From Streptococcus sp. D7B5 (GTDB lineage: Bacteria; Bacillota; Bacilli; Lactobacillales; Streptococcaceae), in assembly GCF_029691405.1 (NCBI RefSeq), contig NZ_CP121467.1, positions 744,001 through 808,000 on the forward strand: a DNA stretch of 64,000 nt, read 5' to 3'. Both the position numbers and the translations under genes were made by a program. The notes beneath the pieces are model-generated. The model was not told where the DNA came from, ran no database searches, and was given only the letters and a program-made list of their open reading frames with translations. How positions within the stretch are numbered: the stretch's first letter is position 1; the number at the start of each line of letters is the position of its first letter. Shown in pieces: positions 27,253-35,363 of this stretch.

Positions 27253-28441
27253 ATCTAATGAACCTTTCAAAATTGTTAACTAATTTTGTTAAACGCTCTT
27301 TATCCTTACTCAATTCAATAATTTTATAAATACAGTATTCCATTAAATCTTGTTTTTTACACTCAATAAATTTTCCTTCTTCAGAAATAATTGATGAATA
27401 GCCATCAATCATATTTGCGACACATTCCATGCACATTCCTCTACACCAACAATCTTTACACTTAGAAAAGTTATCCTTATTATTGAATTGTGTAACTTTA
27501 TCACTGCTATGGGTCCCCCAAAATCTAAAGCAAGATTTAGTTGATCCATCAACATCAAATGTTATTGTTGTTTCTGGATCAATATCATCACAAAACGATT
27601 CTATCTTACTTTTAAAAATCATTGAAAGTAGCACATCATAAACAATCGGGCTAATGTAGTTTTTAACATTATTATTGATAATATCTTCGAATGACTGATC
27701 GATAAATGTTTTTCTATTTTCTTCAGTCATTTCCATTTCTTTAACTATTAGAATTTTATTTTTGCTAAATACATTATTGATATTAAATCTAACACCCATA
27801 TCAGTAAAATATCTATAGATATCCCCTTTTTGAAATCCAAGTATTTGATGCATCCGCGTGTAAGTAGAAGCGACTTCAAAATTTTCGTAATCTATTTCTT
27901 TTAAATACTGAATAAAATTCAATGTTCGTCTATGACTTCCCTTGCCTCTTAACTTATCGTGAATCAATTGTGGGCCATCAAGGCTAACTGTTAAAAAAGG
28001 ATGATAATTGTTAATCATCATTTCAACTTTCTTATTTAGGATGGTACCATTTGTCACAGTTTCAATTTTTTGAATCTCAATATTTTTAGATAGCTTTTCA
28101 ATAATATAAACAAACAAATCAATATTTAAAAACGGCTCGCCTCCAAAAAGGATTAATCTCTTTATACATTGAATTCTGCGAGAGACTAGCTGATCAATAA
28201 TTTTATCTGCTGTATCAATATTCATCAGTTGATTCATCATTCCGTAATTACCACCATCAGCATAGCAGTATGTACATGAAAGATTACAGTTATTTGAAAT
28301 ATTGATTACTACTTTTTTTAAAATATTATAATCGTTTTCTTTTTTGATATTATTATTCAAATCATCTATTGAAGTTGATAAAGTAAAGGTTTCAGAATTA
28401 AAATAAAGAGTATCGGATTCTGTAATAAATGCTTTTAACAT
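27245..28441 (-). CDS. gggB: Radical SAM/SPASM peptide maturase (GGG/streptosactin type)
   Basis: The 398-residue enzyme has the radical SAM cluster motif CNLSCTYC (Cys52, 56, 59), LFGGEPFLN, and a C-terminal SPASM cysteine array (CKDCWCRGMCMEC with a further Cys) that binds auxiliary Fe-S clusters. Such enzymes install thioether or C-C bonds in short peptides. The precursor gene is immediately upstream. I start at ATG 28441 because AGGGGGAA precedes it. The long open extension to 28558 runs across the precursor gene and is spurious. The family name rests on the precursor motif and the SHP/Rgg context. Confidence 0.85.
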   Translation of the reverse strand: MLKAFITESDTLYFNSETFTLSTSIDDLNNNIKKENDYNILKKVVINISNNCNLSCTYCYADGGNYGMMNQLMNIDTADKIIDQLVSRRIQCIKRLILFGGEPFLNIDLFVYIIEKLSKNIEIQKIETVTNGTILNKKVEMMINNYHPFLTVSLDGPQLIHDKLRGKGSHRRTLNFIQYLKEIDYENFEVASTYTRMHQILGFQKGDIYRYFTDMGVRFNINNVFSKNKILIVKEMEMTEENRKTFIDQSFEDIINNNVKNYISPIVYDVLLSMIFKSKIESFCDDIDPETTITFDVDGSTKSCFRFWGTHSSDKVTQFNNKDNFSKCKDCWCRGMCMECVANMIDGYSSIISEEGKFIECKKQDLMEYCIYKIIELSKDKERLTKLVNNFERFIRYA

Positions 28442-28464
28442 AATTATTCCCCCTATATAACATA

Positions 28465-28487
28465 GAGAGGGAATAAAAATCCCTCTC
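28465..28487 (-). other. Stem-loop between precursor and maturase genes
   Basis: GAGAGGGA and TCCCTCTC form an 8-bp stem with a 7-base loop, located after the precursor stop and 24 bases before the maturase ATG. It lacks a run of Ts, so it looks like an attenuator or mRNA-stabilising hairpin and not a full terminator. It would favour precursor over enzyme synthesis. Confidence 0.6.
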
Positions 28488-28508
28488 ACAATAAAAATAA
28501 GATAGTCG

Positions 28509-28613
28509 TTACCGACCTCCACCACAAGAATGACTAGGGCCGCAATCATGAATAACATAGGCTGATTTATTGGCTAGTAATTCTTCCAAATCGATAATTT
28601 TGAGATTATCCAT
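28509..28613 (-). CDS. gggA: RiPP precursor peptide, 34 aa, C-terminal CGPSHSCGGGR
   Basis: ATG 28613 follows AAAGGAGGACAATAAA, a very strong ribosome-binding site. The peptide has an acidic leader (KIIDLEELLANKSAYVIHD) and a core CGPSHSCGGGR with cysteines at 24 and 30. Each Cys is three residues before a small acceptor residue (C-G-P-S and C-G-G-G). This suits two short Cys-to-alpha-carbon thioethers arranged one after the other. The GGG ending and gene context match what I recall of the streptosactin precursor family. It was too short for routine ORF calling. Confidence 0.85.
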   Translation of the reverse strand: MDNLKIIDLEELLANKSAYVIHDCGPSHSCGGGR

Positions 28614-28634
28614 TTTATTGTCCTCCTTTATTTG

Positions 28635-28652
28635 ATGATATGATTATATCAT
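28635..28652 (-). promoter_or_regulatory. Promoter with inverted repeat before the RiPP precursor gene
   Basis: ATGATAT-GATT-ATATCAT is a perfect 7-bp inverted repeat that overlaps TGATATAAT, an extended -10 on the minus strand. The -35 region is poor, as expected for an activator-dependent promoter. Control by the neighbouring Rgg is inferred. Confidence 0.5.
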
Positions 28653-28664
28653 TCAATAGTTCAG

Positions 28665-29555
28665 TCAAAATTTCTTTCCCATATCTGCTTGACGACTGTC
28701 CTCCCCTAAAACTTTTTTTAAATGTCCTTCATAAATCTTTGCTAAGTGGTTACTGCCTGCTAATTTTATTGCTCCAATACATTTTTCCATTTCAATAATT
28801 GCAATCTTATTTCCGTTTTTTTGATAGCGATAAAGGTTTTGAGCATAGAGAAAAATGAGTCTTTCATAAATTTCTGTCTCGATAAAAAAGCATTGTTTCA
28901 ATTGTTTTTCAAAATACAAAGCATCCATAAACTTTTTCTTTTCAATACAGGTAATATAAGCATTAAGCAACATGGTTGAAATCAGGCGTCGATTAATAGG
29001 AATTTCTTTATAAAAATCTGATCGTCTAGACATTTCTCTTGCTAAAACCATAAAAACATCATGTTTTAGAACATCCAAAGTATTCATGAAAATCAACAAT
29101 TCATAATATCCCCAATATTCAACACCAAATAGATAATCGGTTAAATCATCCAAATCTGTTTCATTATAGTATTTTTCTCCCGATAAATCCTGAAGGCGAA
29201 TTTTAACTAAAATGGTATTTATATGATGAAATTTCTCTCGTTTTCCTTCATTTTCCATTTGAGATATCAACAATCTCTTCATCCCTTCAATGTCGCGAGT
29301 CGTTACACATTTCCTAACCTGAGCTAATAGTTCATTTAGTTCATCACGATGAAAATCATGAACGGCATACATAAATTCATCAATTGGCATGTTAATTTCA
29401 TTTAGAATATGTATAAACTTTGAAATGGTTAAATCCGTTTCTCCTTTTTCGAAACGTGAAAGCTGAGATGTTGATATACCAGCCTTCGTGAGATCCTTTA
29501 ACCGCAATCCTCTTGATTCTCTAAACTTTTTAAAAATTTCTCCAAAATTTTTCAT
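28665..29555 (-). CDS. rgg: Rgg-family pheromone-responsive transcriptional regulator
   Basis: The 296-residue protein has an N-terminal XRE-type helix-turn-helix (FREKSRG-like start, then DLTKAGISTSQLSRFEKGETDLTI at about 21-44). A long all-helical C-terminal domain of the TPR-like Rgg/GadR/MutR type follows, which binds SHP peptides. It is divergent from the shp gene, 89 bases away, and lies upstream of the precursor gene, the standard layout of SHP/Rgg-controlled radical SAM peptide operons in streptococci. It probably activates both shp and the precursor operon on binding imported SHP. Confidence 0.9.
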   Translation of the reverse strand: MKNFGEIFKKFRESRGLRLKDLTKAGISTSQLSRFEKGETDLTISKFIHILNEINMPIDEFMYAVHDFHRDELNELLAQVRKCVTTRDIEGMKRLLISQMENEGKREKFHHINTILVKIRLQDLSGEKYYNETDLDDLTDYLFGVEYWGYYELLIFMNTLDVLKHDVFMVLAREMSRRSDFYKEIPINRRLISTMLLNAYITCIEKKKFMDALYFEKQLKQCFFIETEIYERLIFLYAQNLYRYQKNGNKIAIIEMEKCIGAIKLAGSNHLAKIYEGHLKKVLGEDSRQADMGKKF

Positions 29556-29611
29556 TCTGAACCTCCATCACGCATATATGGGAATATATTTTATTCACCC
29601 CAATAATAACA

Positions 29612-29617
29612 TATAAT
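29612..29617 (+). promoter_or_regulatory. -10 element of the shp gene
   Basis: TATAAT lies 28 bases before the shp ATG. The sequence just upstream (GGGAATA...TATTCACCC) forms an imperfect inverted repeat and could be the Rgg operator. There is no clear -35. Confidence 0.5.
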
Positions 29618-29644
29618 AAAAAAAAACAAAAGTGAGGATTACAC

Positions 29645-29716
29645 ATGAAAAAACAAAAAATATTACCACTCCTACTCTTTTTACTAGAAGGAATTATTAT
29701 TATCGGAGTTGGATAA
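29645..29716 (+). CDS. shp: SHP pheromone precursor, 23 aa
   Basis: The peptide starts with a basic MKKQK, continues with a leucine-rich hydrophobic stretch and ends LLEGIIIIGVG. This is the SHP pattern: the secreted C-terminal 8-9 residues begin with an acidic residue followed by branched aliphatic residues and end in glycine. It resembles the S. thermophilus SHP associated with streptide (EGIIVIVVG). GTGAGGA precedes the ATG. After export and trimming, the peptide would be re-imported by the Ami oligopeptide system and bind the divergent Rgg. Confidence 0.88.
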   Translation: MKKQKILPLLLFLLEGIIIIGVG

Positions 29717-30116
29717 TCTTAATTTCTAAGGAGAGTTTTGCCTAGACTGCTCAGCGATAAGTACTGCTGAGCGCAGGCTTATAGTTTGGAGGCAGGTAAT
29801 GTACGTAACAGTCAGGTATTGCCTGCCCTCTTTAGCTAGATAGAAAACATCAAACTTTCTTACATTATCGCGAATTCCAGTTACAAAACTCCCATTAAAC
29901 TTAAGTTCTTACTGAATTAAGACATCACTCCTATCTCTCCTTACACTCGTCCTAGCAGACAGAAGGATATGCTTAGTCCGAAAAAGTTTAACTATAGTCA
30001 GCACAATGACTCCTATACCTGTCTTAAAAAGGCTTTTCGCTAGACCACTACAGTTGACGAAAAGCCTGCTTTTGCAGATTATAAATTTGAACTTTATCCT
30101 CATAAATTACAACATA
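29717..30116. other. Structured 400-bp non-coding stretch between shp and thyA
   Basis: I can support no gene here. Three strong stems are visible: GCTCAGC/GCTGAGC (29749-29772), GGCAGGTAAT/ATTGCCTGCC (29791-29827) and AGGCTTTTCG/CGAAAAGCC (30030-30066). The last is followed on the minus strand by a T-run, so it could back up the thyA terminator. The first two sit in tandem on the shp side and could be part of an RNA or relics of a mobile element. Confidence 0.5.
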
Positions 30117-30164
30117 AGAAAACACCTCATAAGTTAGATTTTTCTGTCTAACTTATGAGGTGTT
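30114..30164 (-). terminator. Terminator after thyA
   Basis: AACACCTCATAAGTTAGA and TCTAACTTATGAGGTGTT form an 18-bp perfect stem, followed on the minus strand by TTTTCTTAT. Confidence 0.9.
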
Positions 30165-30191
30165 AGTCATAGAAGGATATTTACATTTTTC

Positions 30192-31031
30192 TTAAATAGC
30201 CAAATCAAACTTCAGCTGTGGCTTAACCGGATCATAGTCAACCAACTCAAAGTCCTCGGCTTTGATGTCAAAGAAATTAGTCTTATCTGGTACATTCAAG
30301 ACCAAACGTGGTTGGCAGTTTGACGACTCACGACGGAGCAATTCCTCTGCTTGTTCAAACTGATTATCATAGATATGAAGGTTGTTGATAAAATAGAAAA
30401 ACTTCCCAACCTTCCATCCGAAATGCTTGGCAATCATCATTTGAAGAGCCACATACTGCATAGCATTGATGTGGTGGGCCACCAGCATATCATTCGAACG
30501 CTGGGTCAAGGTCGCATCCAGATAGATGTCCCCATCAACCCGACGGACATCAAACATGGTCTGAAAGGCGCATGGAAGAAGACCATCTGTCTCCTCAAAA
30601 GCTTGGTAATCCCAGAGTGAGATGATATTGCGACGATTCCAAGGGTTGGCTTCCAACTGTTTAAGTATCTTATTGATGATGTCGTGTTTCTTAACGACTG
30701 CCCCATAGCGTTCACCGATGGTTCCCGTATCTCCCACTTCCCAGTCATTCCAGTAGTGAACATTGTACTTGTCATTGAGAACATCTAAGCTATTAGACTG
30801 ATCTTGGTAGATCCAGAGTACTTCCTTGATGGCGGATTTGATCGCAATGGGACGCAAGGTTGTGATGGGAAATTCCCCCATAGCCAAGTCATACTCGGCA
30901 AAGGCACCCGTTACGTACTTGGAGTTGGCTACGGTCCCATCCTTATACTTGGGACGTGCCTGCTCAGAAAAGACACCGTCTTTGAGGATTCGTTCAATAT
31001 TCTCTTTAAAAATCGTATCAGCTTTTGTCAT
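30192..31031 (-). CDS. thyA: Thymidylate synthase
   Basis: ThyA methylates dUMP to dTMP using methylene-tetrahydrofolate. The 279-residue protein has the nucleophilic cysteine in LLPCAFQT (Cys154), the [17 protein letters not shown] dUMP-binding block and the C-terminal [17 protein letters not shown]. Its folate cofactor links it functionally to the pabB-pabC gene at 36.7 kb. It is a single gene with its own terminator. Confidence 0.97.
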   Translation of the reverse strand: MTKADTIFKENIERILKDGVFSEQARPKYKDGTVANSKYVTGAFAEYDLAMGEFPITTLRPIAIKSAIKEVLWIYQDQSNSLDVLNDKYNVHYWNDWEVGDTGTIGERYGAVVKKHDIINKILKQLEANPWNRRNIISLWDYQAFEETDGLLPCAFQTMFDVRRVDGDIYLDATLTQRSNDMLVAHHINAMQYVALQMMIAKHFGWKVGKFFYFINNLHIYDNQFEQAEELLRRESSNCQPRLVLNVPDKTNFFDIKAEDFELVDYDPVKPQLKFDLAI

Positions 31032-31070
31032 TTACTCTCACCTCATTTATTGTCCTAACTAGTATAGCAT

Positions 31071-31123
31071 AAAAAAAGAAAGGAGGAAATTCACTGGCTT
31101 TAAAGTAGTGTTTTTCTCCTTTT
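31071..31123 (-). terminator. Terminator after glk
   Basis: AAAGGAGGAAATTCACT and AGTAGTGTTTTTCTCCTTT pair across a short loop, and on the minus strand the stem runs into a long T-tract. It sits 7 bases behind the glk stop. Confidence 0.75.
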
Positions 31124-31129
31124 ATGATC

Positions 31130-32089
31130 TTATTGCAATACAAGTGATGCTGCCCCGATAACTCCAGCGTCATTTCCTAGAGTTGCAAGAGCCAATTTAG
31201 TTGTTGTGCGTACTTGTGGGAAGGTGTTTTCGTCATAAACCTTTTGAACACCTTGTAGAAGAAATTCTCCCGCTGCTGATACTCCACCTCCGATAACGAT
31301 TGTTGAAGGGTTGAGGATTGAGCCGATATTAGCACACGCAATACCCAAGTAACGTGAGAAGTTACGGTAAACGATCAAGGCGAGGTCGTCCCCTTCTTTT
31401 GCAAGGTCAAAGACAGTTTTAGCAGTTACTTCTTCTCCGTCATCAATCAAGCGTTTCAAAGCTGCATCGCCTTCGTATTCATCTGCATAACGACGAGTCA
31501 AGTTGACAATCCCTGTTGCAGAAGCAACTGTCTCAAGACAGCCTTTTTTACCACAGGTACATGCGATTGGTTGGTCAAAGTCAACAGTGATGTGGCCAAG
31601 CTCACCTGCTGCACCAGCAACACCGTGAAGCAATTTGCCTTCTGCCACGATACCACCACCAACACCTGTACCCAGTGTCATAAAGACAACGTCAGGTTGA
31701 TTATCACCAGCCCCCATCCAGCGCTCACCAAGAGCAGCTACGTTGGCATCATTATCGATGAAGAATGGAATGCCCAAGGCTTTTTCAATCTTTTCTTTAA
31801 TCGGTTGAAGGGTTTTCCAGTTGAGGTTGTATGCACCGATAACAGTCCCTTTTTCACGGTCAACCACACCCGGTGATCCCATTCCAATACCTCGGAAATC
31901 CGTAGCTGACAATCCAAGCAAGTCCAAACGATGCTGAATAGACTCAATCATATTATCTACGATATGGCTTCCCTCATCCAAAATATTGGTCTTAATAGAC
32001 CATTTTTCTTGGATTTCTCCTTCTTGAGTTAAAATTGCGAACTTAACAGATGTCCCACCAAGGTCAATCCCAATAATCTTTTGACTCAT
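31130..32089 (-). CDS. glk: ROK-family glucokinase
   Basis: This enzyme phosphorylates free glucose with ATP in the cytoplasm. The 319-residue ROK protein starts MSQKIIGIDLGGTSVKFAIL (ATP-binding DxGGT). It has the catalytic FIDNDANVAALGE region, GELGHITVDFDQ and the zinc motif CTCGKKGCLE. It is the gki/glk gene used in streptococcal strain typing. It lies beside thyA, as in related species. Confidence 0.96.
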   Translation of the reverse strand: MSQKIIGIDLGGTSVKFAILTQEGEIQEKWSIKTNILDEGSHIVDNMIESIQHRLDLLGLSATDFRGIGMGSPGVVDREKGTVIGAYNLNWKTLQPIKEKIEKALGIPFFIDNDANVAALGERWMGAGDNQPDVVFMTLGTGVGGGIVAEGKLLHGVAGAAGELGHITVDFDQPIACTCGKKGCLETVASATGIVNLTRRYADEYEGDAALKRLIDDGEEVTAKTVFDLAKEGDDLALIVYRNFSRYLGIACANIGSILNPSTIVIGGGVSAAGEFLLQGVQKVYDENTFPQVRTTTKLALATLGNDAGVIGAASLVLQ

Positions 32090-32214
32090 CGTCTTCTCCT
32101 TTTTAATTGAAAATGCTTACAGATATAGTATAACAAAATCATTAGATTTGTGCAAAGGTTTGCAGGCTACAAGCCAAAATTAAAACATCTCATTTGCTTC
32201 ACTATTTGTAAAAA

Positions 32215-34623
32215 TTAGTCACCTAAATGTTGAATTGCATAGTTTGCTTCTTCTTTTGTAAATTTTCCAACATAAGAAGAAGTTAGCCACTCATAAATCT
32301 CTGTCTTTGATAAATGGTTATTCTTTCGGTATTTTCTTGCTGTAATCAAGGCATTTGCTTTGTAATCTGCATTCAAGTGATCGATGGCATACTGCGCTGC
32401 TGAACTTGAAAAACCATTCCACGTTAATTGGTTATAGAGATCTTTTTTTGACATATGTAAAACCGAATTATAGCTTTTCGCTCTATTTAAAGCAACATTG
32501 TACTGCTTCCCATCTAGTTTTGGTTGCCGCACACCATCGTATCCTACATAGTGACGGCCACCATCTACCCATTTATCCCTAGCCATTTTACCATCTGATT
32601 CAACATAATAACGGCCACCATCTACCCATTTGCCCCTTACCATTTTGCCTTCAGAATCAACATAGTAACGGCCACCATCTACCCATTCATTCTTGGCCAT
32701 CTTTCCATCTGATTTGAAATAATAATTTCCTACCCATTTATTGCGAGCTTGGCTGCCTTCTGATGGTAGATTAAGTTTTTGAATTGCATAGTTTGCTTCT
32801 TCTTTTGTAAATTTTCCAACATAAGAAGAAGTTAGCCACTCATAAATCTCTGTCTTTGATAAATGGTTATTCTTTCGGTATTCTCTTGCTGTAATTAAGG
32901 CATTTGCTTTGTAATCTGCATTCAAGTGATCGATGGCATACTGCGCTACTGAACTTGAAAAACCATTCCACGTTAATTGGTTATAGAGATCTTTTTTTGA
33001 CATATGTAAAACCGAATTATAGCTTTTCGCTTTATTTAAAGCAGCATTGTACTGCTTCCCATCTAGTTTTGGTTGCCGCACACCATCGTAGTCTACATAG
33101 TGACGGCCACCATCTACCCATTTATCCCTAGCCATTTTACCATCTGATTCAACATAATAACGGCCACCATCTACCCATTCATTCTTGGCCATCTTTCCAT
33201 CTGATTTGAGGTAATAATTTCCTACCCATTTATTGCGAGCAGAGCTTCCTTCTGCTGTTAGATAATAATATGAACCATAGTTTTTATCATAAATCCAGTC
33301 ACTTTTAACCTTTTTTCCATCAGAATCAACATAATAACGACCACCATCTACCCATTCATTTTTAGCTCTCTTTCCATCTGATTTGAGGTAGTAATTTCCT
33401 ACCCAGCCAGACTGAACTTTAGATTGTGATTTATCCTGTTTAGGAGTTGTTTCTTTAGTTTTTTCAGCCGGTTTTGGTGCTGGTGTTTTTGGTTTCTCAG
33501 CAGGTTTTTGTGCTGGCGTTTTCGGTTTCTCAGCTGGTTTTGGTGCTGGCGTTTTCGGTTTCTCAGCTGGTTTTGGTGCTGGCGTTTTCGGTTTCTCAGC
33601 TGGTTTTGGTGCTGGCGTTTTCGGTTTCTCAGCTGGTTTTGGTGCTGGCTTTGGCGCTGGTTTTGGTTGCCACAAACCATCGTCTCCTACATAATAACGA
33701 CCACCATCTACCCATTCATTTTTGGCCATCTTACCATCTGATTTTAGATAGTAATTTCCTACCCATTTGTTGCGAGCGTAGCTGCCTTCTGCTGTTAGAT
33801 AATAATAGGATCCATAGTTTTTGTCATAAATCCACTCAGCTTTAGCCATCTTACCATCTGATTTTAGATAGTAATTGCCTACCCATGTGTTGCGAGCGTA
33901 GCTGCCTTCTCCTGTTAAATAATAGTATGACCCATAGTTATTGTCATAAATCCATTCATTTTTAGCTCTCTTCCCATTTGATTTGAGATAGTAATTACCT
34001 ACCCATGCGTTTCGAGCGTAGCTACCTTCTGCGGTTAGATAATAATAGGATCCATAGTTTTTATCATAAATCCACTCAGCTTTAGCCATCTTACCATCTG
34101 ATTTAAGATAGTAATTGCCTACCCAAGCATTTTGGACATAGTTTCCCGAAGCATTTAGATAGAAATAAGAATTAGCTTTTTTATCAAAAATCCACTTATT
34201 AGTAACTTTAGTACCATTTTCATAGTACGATGAGCCTACCCAACCAGACTGAGCTGTAGATTTGGACTTATCCTCTTTAGGACTTGTATTTTTAGGTTTC
34301 TCAGCAGGTTTTGGTGCTGGTTTTGGTGCTGGCTTTGGCGCTGGTTTCGGCGCTGGTTTTGGTTCTGGTTTTGGTTCTGGTTTCGGTGCTGGTGTTTTTG
34401 GTTTCTCAGCAGGTTTTTGCGCTGGTGTTTTTGATTTCTCAGCTTGATTTGACGCCGAAGTTGTATTCTCTTTTACAACCTTACCATTTTTAGATGCATC
34501 CTTTTCTTGAGCAGAAACATGCTGAGCCGAAAAAGGAAAGTCTCCAGTTGTATCTGATAATGCAATAAGTCCCAGTGTTGCAGTTGCTAAGCTGGTTACT
34601 AAAATTTTTTTTGATTTTTTCAT
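32215..34623 (-). CDS. Large choline-binding surface protein with two Ltp modules
   Basis: The 802-residue protein has a signal peptide (to about residue 40) with no lipobox cysteine. It continues with K/P-rich linkers of 11-residue repeats (PAEKPKTPAPK type), blocks of choline-binding repeats (WVGNYYLKSDGKMAKNEW, WIYDKNYGSYYYL) and two copies of an Ltp-type helical module at about 518-618 and 701-802 (LHMSKKDLYNQLTW..., HLSKTEIYEWLTSSYVG). It should bind choline on teichoic acids. Ltp domains in phage TP-J34 block DNA injection, so phage exclusion is possible but unproven. It is related to CbpL encoded 1 kb away. I start at ATG 34623 after GGAG. Confidence 0.88.
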   Translation of the reverse strand: MKKSKKILVTSLATATLGLIALSDTTGDFPFSAQHVSAQEKDASKNGKVVKENTTSASNQAEKSKTPAQKPAEKPKTPAPKPEPKPEPKPAPKPAPKPAPKPAPKPAEKPKNTSPKEDKSKSTAQSGWVGSSYYENGTKVTNKWIFDKKANSYFYLNASGNYVQNAWVGNYYLKSDGKMAKAEWIYDKNYGSYYYLTAEGSYARNAWVGNYYLKSNGKRAKNEWIYDNNYGSYYYLTGEGSYARNTWVGNYYLKSDGKMAKAEWIYDKNYGSYYYLTAEGSYARNKWVGNYYLKSDGKMAKNEWVDGGRYYVGDDGLWQPKPAPKPAPKPAEKPKTPAPKPAEKPKTPAPKPAEKPKTPAPKPAEKPKTPAQKPAEKPKTPAPKPAEKTKETTPKQDKSQSKVQSGWVGNYYLKSDGKRAKNEWVDGGRYYVDSDGKKVKSDWIYDKNYGSYYYLTAEGSSARNKWVGNYYLKSDGKMAKNEWVDGGRYYVESDGKMARDKWVDGGRHYVDYDGVRQPKLDGKQYNAALNKAKSYNSVLHMSKKDLYNQLTWNGFSSSVAQYAIDHLNADYKANALITAREYRKNNHLSKTEIYEWLTSSYVGKFTKEEANYAIQKLNLPSEGSQARNKWVGNYYFKSDGKMAKNEWVDGGRYYVDSEGKMVRGKWVDGGRYYVESDGKMARDKWVDGGRHYVGYDGVRQPKLDGKQYNVALNRAKSYNSVLHMSKKDLYNQLTWNGFSSSAAQYAIDHLNADYKANALITARKYRKNNHLSKTEIYEWLTSSYVGKFTKEEANYAIQHLGD
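32227..33190. repeat. Direct duplication (549-bp period) inside the choline-binding gene
   Basis: The sequence encoding the second Ltp module and its preceding choline-binding repeats recurs almost identically 549 bp away (183 codons, in frame). There are only scattered substitutions, so this is a recent internal duplication. Confidence 0.9.
33465..33650. repeat. 33-bp tandem repeats encoding a K/P-rich linker
   Basis: Five to six units of 33 bp (GGTTTCTCAGCTGGTTTTGG and following bases) encode PAEKPKTPAPK. Units are nearly identical, so the copy number is likely to vary by slippage. This could change the length of the wall-spanning linker. Confidence 0.88.
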
Positions 34624-34727
34624 AAAAATCTCCATTGTTTTTAATGATTTATACTTATTAGTATACCATATATTTTATTTTTTTACACTCAAATAATAAC
34701 TATCTATGAAAGCCCTATTTTAAAATG

Positions 34728-35325
34728 AAGTGCAACACAAAAGTCATGTTCATCTGATATACTGGAGTTGCGAAAAACAGTATAAAGGAAGATGAACATG
34801 TCCACTAATTATTCTCATACAAGCACTTATCTGAAGCTGAGCGACTAGAAATTGAAGCTTATTTAAACGTAGGACTCAAACCTGCTGAGTTTGCTCGTAG
34901 ACTGGGGGAAACTGCTCTACTATTACTCGTAAAATGAATCGTGGTTCCATAACACAAGTGAAATAGGTCAATGGGCAGAATATCTATTACCTACACCATT
35001 ATGCAGATGCTACCCATAACCGTTATCAGTATGCTAGAGAAGCCAGCTATTATTTGAAACTAGATCGTTTATCGGACGACTTTCTGAAAGAATTTACAGA
35101 AGTAATGGGAGAGAAACCAACGGGACATAGCATAGATGCCTTTGTTCACACCTATAAACTCCAACCCCTTTTTGAAATTGGAAAATCCATTCTGTTCTGA
35201 GTGGAAAGACAATAGGAGAACCTTCTATTTTGAACTTGGCTATAGTCCGCAAAAAAAGCTGTTTGAGCTCACTCAAACAGCTTTAAAGATACTCTCTTAA
35301 TTAGAGGAACAACTTTGTTACACTT
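34728..35325 (+). mobile_element. IS30-family insertion sequence remnant
   Basis: The ends AAGTGCAACA (34728) and TGTTACACTT (35325) are imperfect inverted repeats. Between them lies an internally deleted IS30-type transposase gene. The element is about 600 bp, against roughly 1 kb for intact relatives, so it is dead. It separates the two Ltp/choline-binding genes. Confidence 0.75.
34798..35173 (+). pseudogene. Degenerate IS30-family transposase
   Basis: From ATG 34798 the frames encode fragments typical of the IS30 N-terminal helix-turn-helix (LSEAERLEIEAYLNVGLKPAEFARR, with frameshifts; then TITRKMNRGS) and the following helical region (YADATHNRYQYAREASYYLK). Small deletions shift the frame near 34830 and 34910, stop codons follow, and the catalytic DDE domain is missing. 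It has no function now. Confidence 0.75.
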
Positions 35326-35363
35326 GACTTGTCAATCAGTGTTAAAATAGTTATTCTAAATAA

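Noticed and set aside
27245..28558. The long version of the maturase gene starting at 28558
   Set aside because: The extra 39 residues are translated across the precursor gene and the stem-loop in another frame. A proper ribosome-binding site precedes ATG 28441.
29909..30103. A 64-codon open frame on the minus strand in the shp-thyA gap
   Set aside because: It overlaps a strong stem-loop, has no ribosome-binding site and its composition (many R, K, I, S) looks like a chance frame. I could not relate it to a protein family.
33465..33650. Regular 33-bp repeats that could be taken for a CRISPR array
   Set aside because: The units are contiguous with no unique spacers and encode a K/P-rich linker in frame within the choline-binding protein. 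No cas gene is nearby.
33399..33845. Long open frames in other phases over the proline-rich and choline-binding repeats
   Set aside because: They arise because the repeats lack stops in several frames. Their products are low-complexity and have no start signals.
34262..34493. Plus-strand frames rich in G/A/F or V/L opposite the K/P-rich linker
   Set aside because: These are antisense shadows of the repetitive coding sequence.
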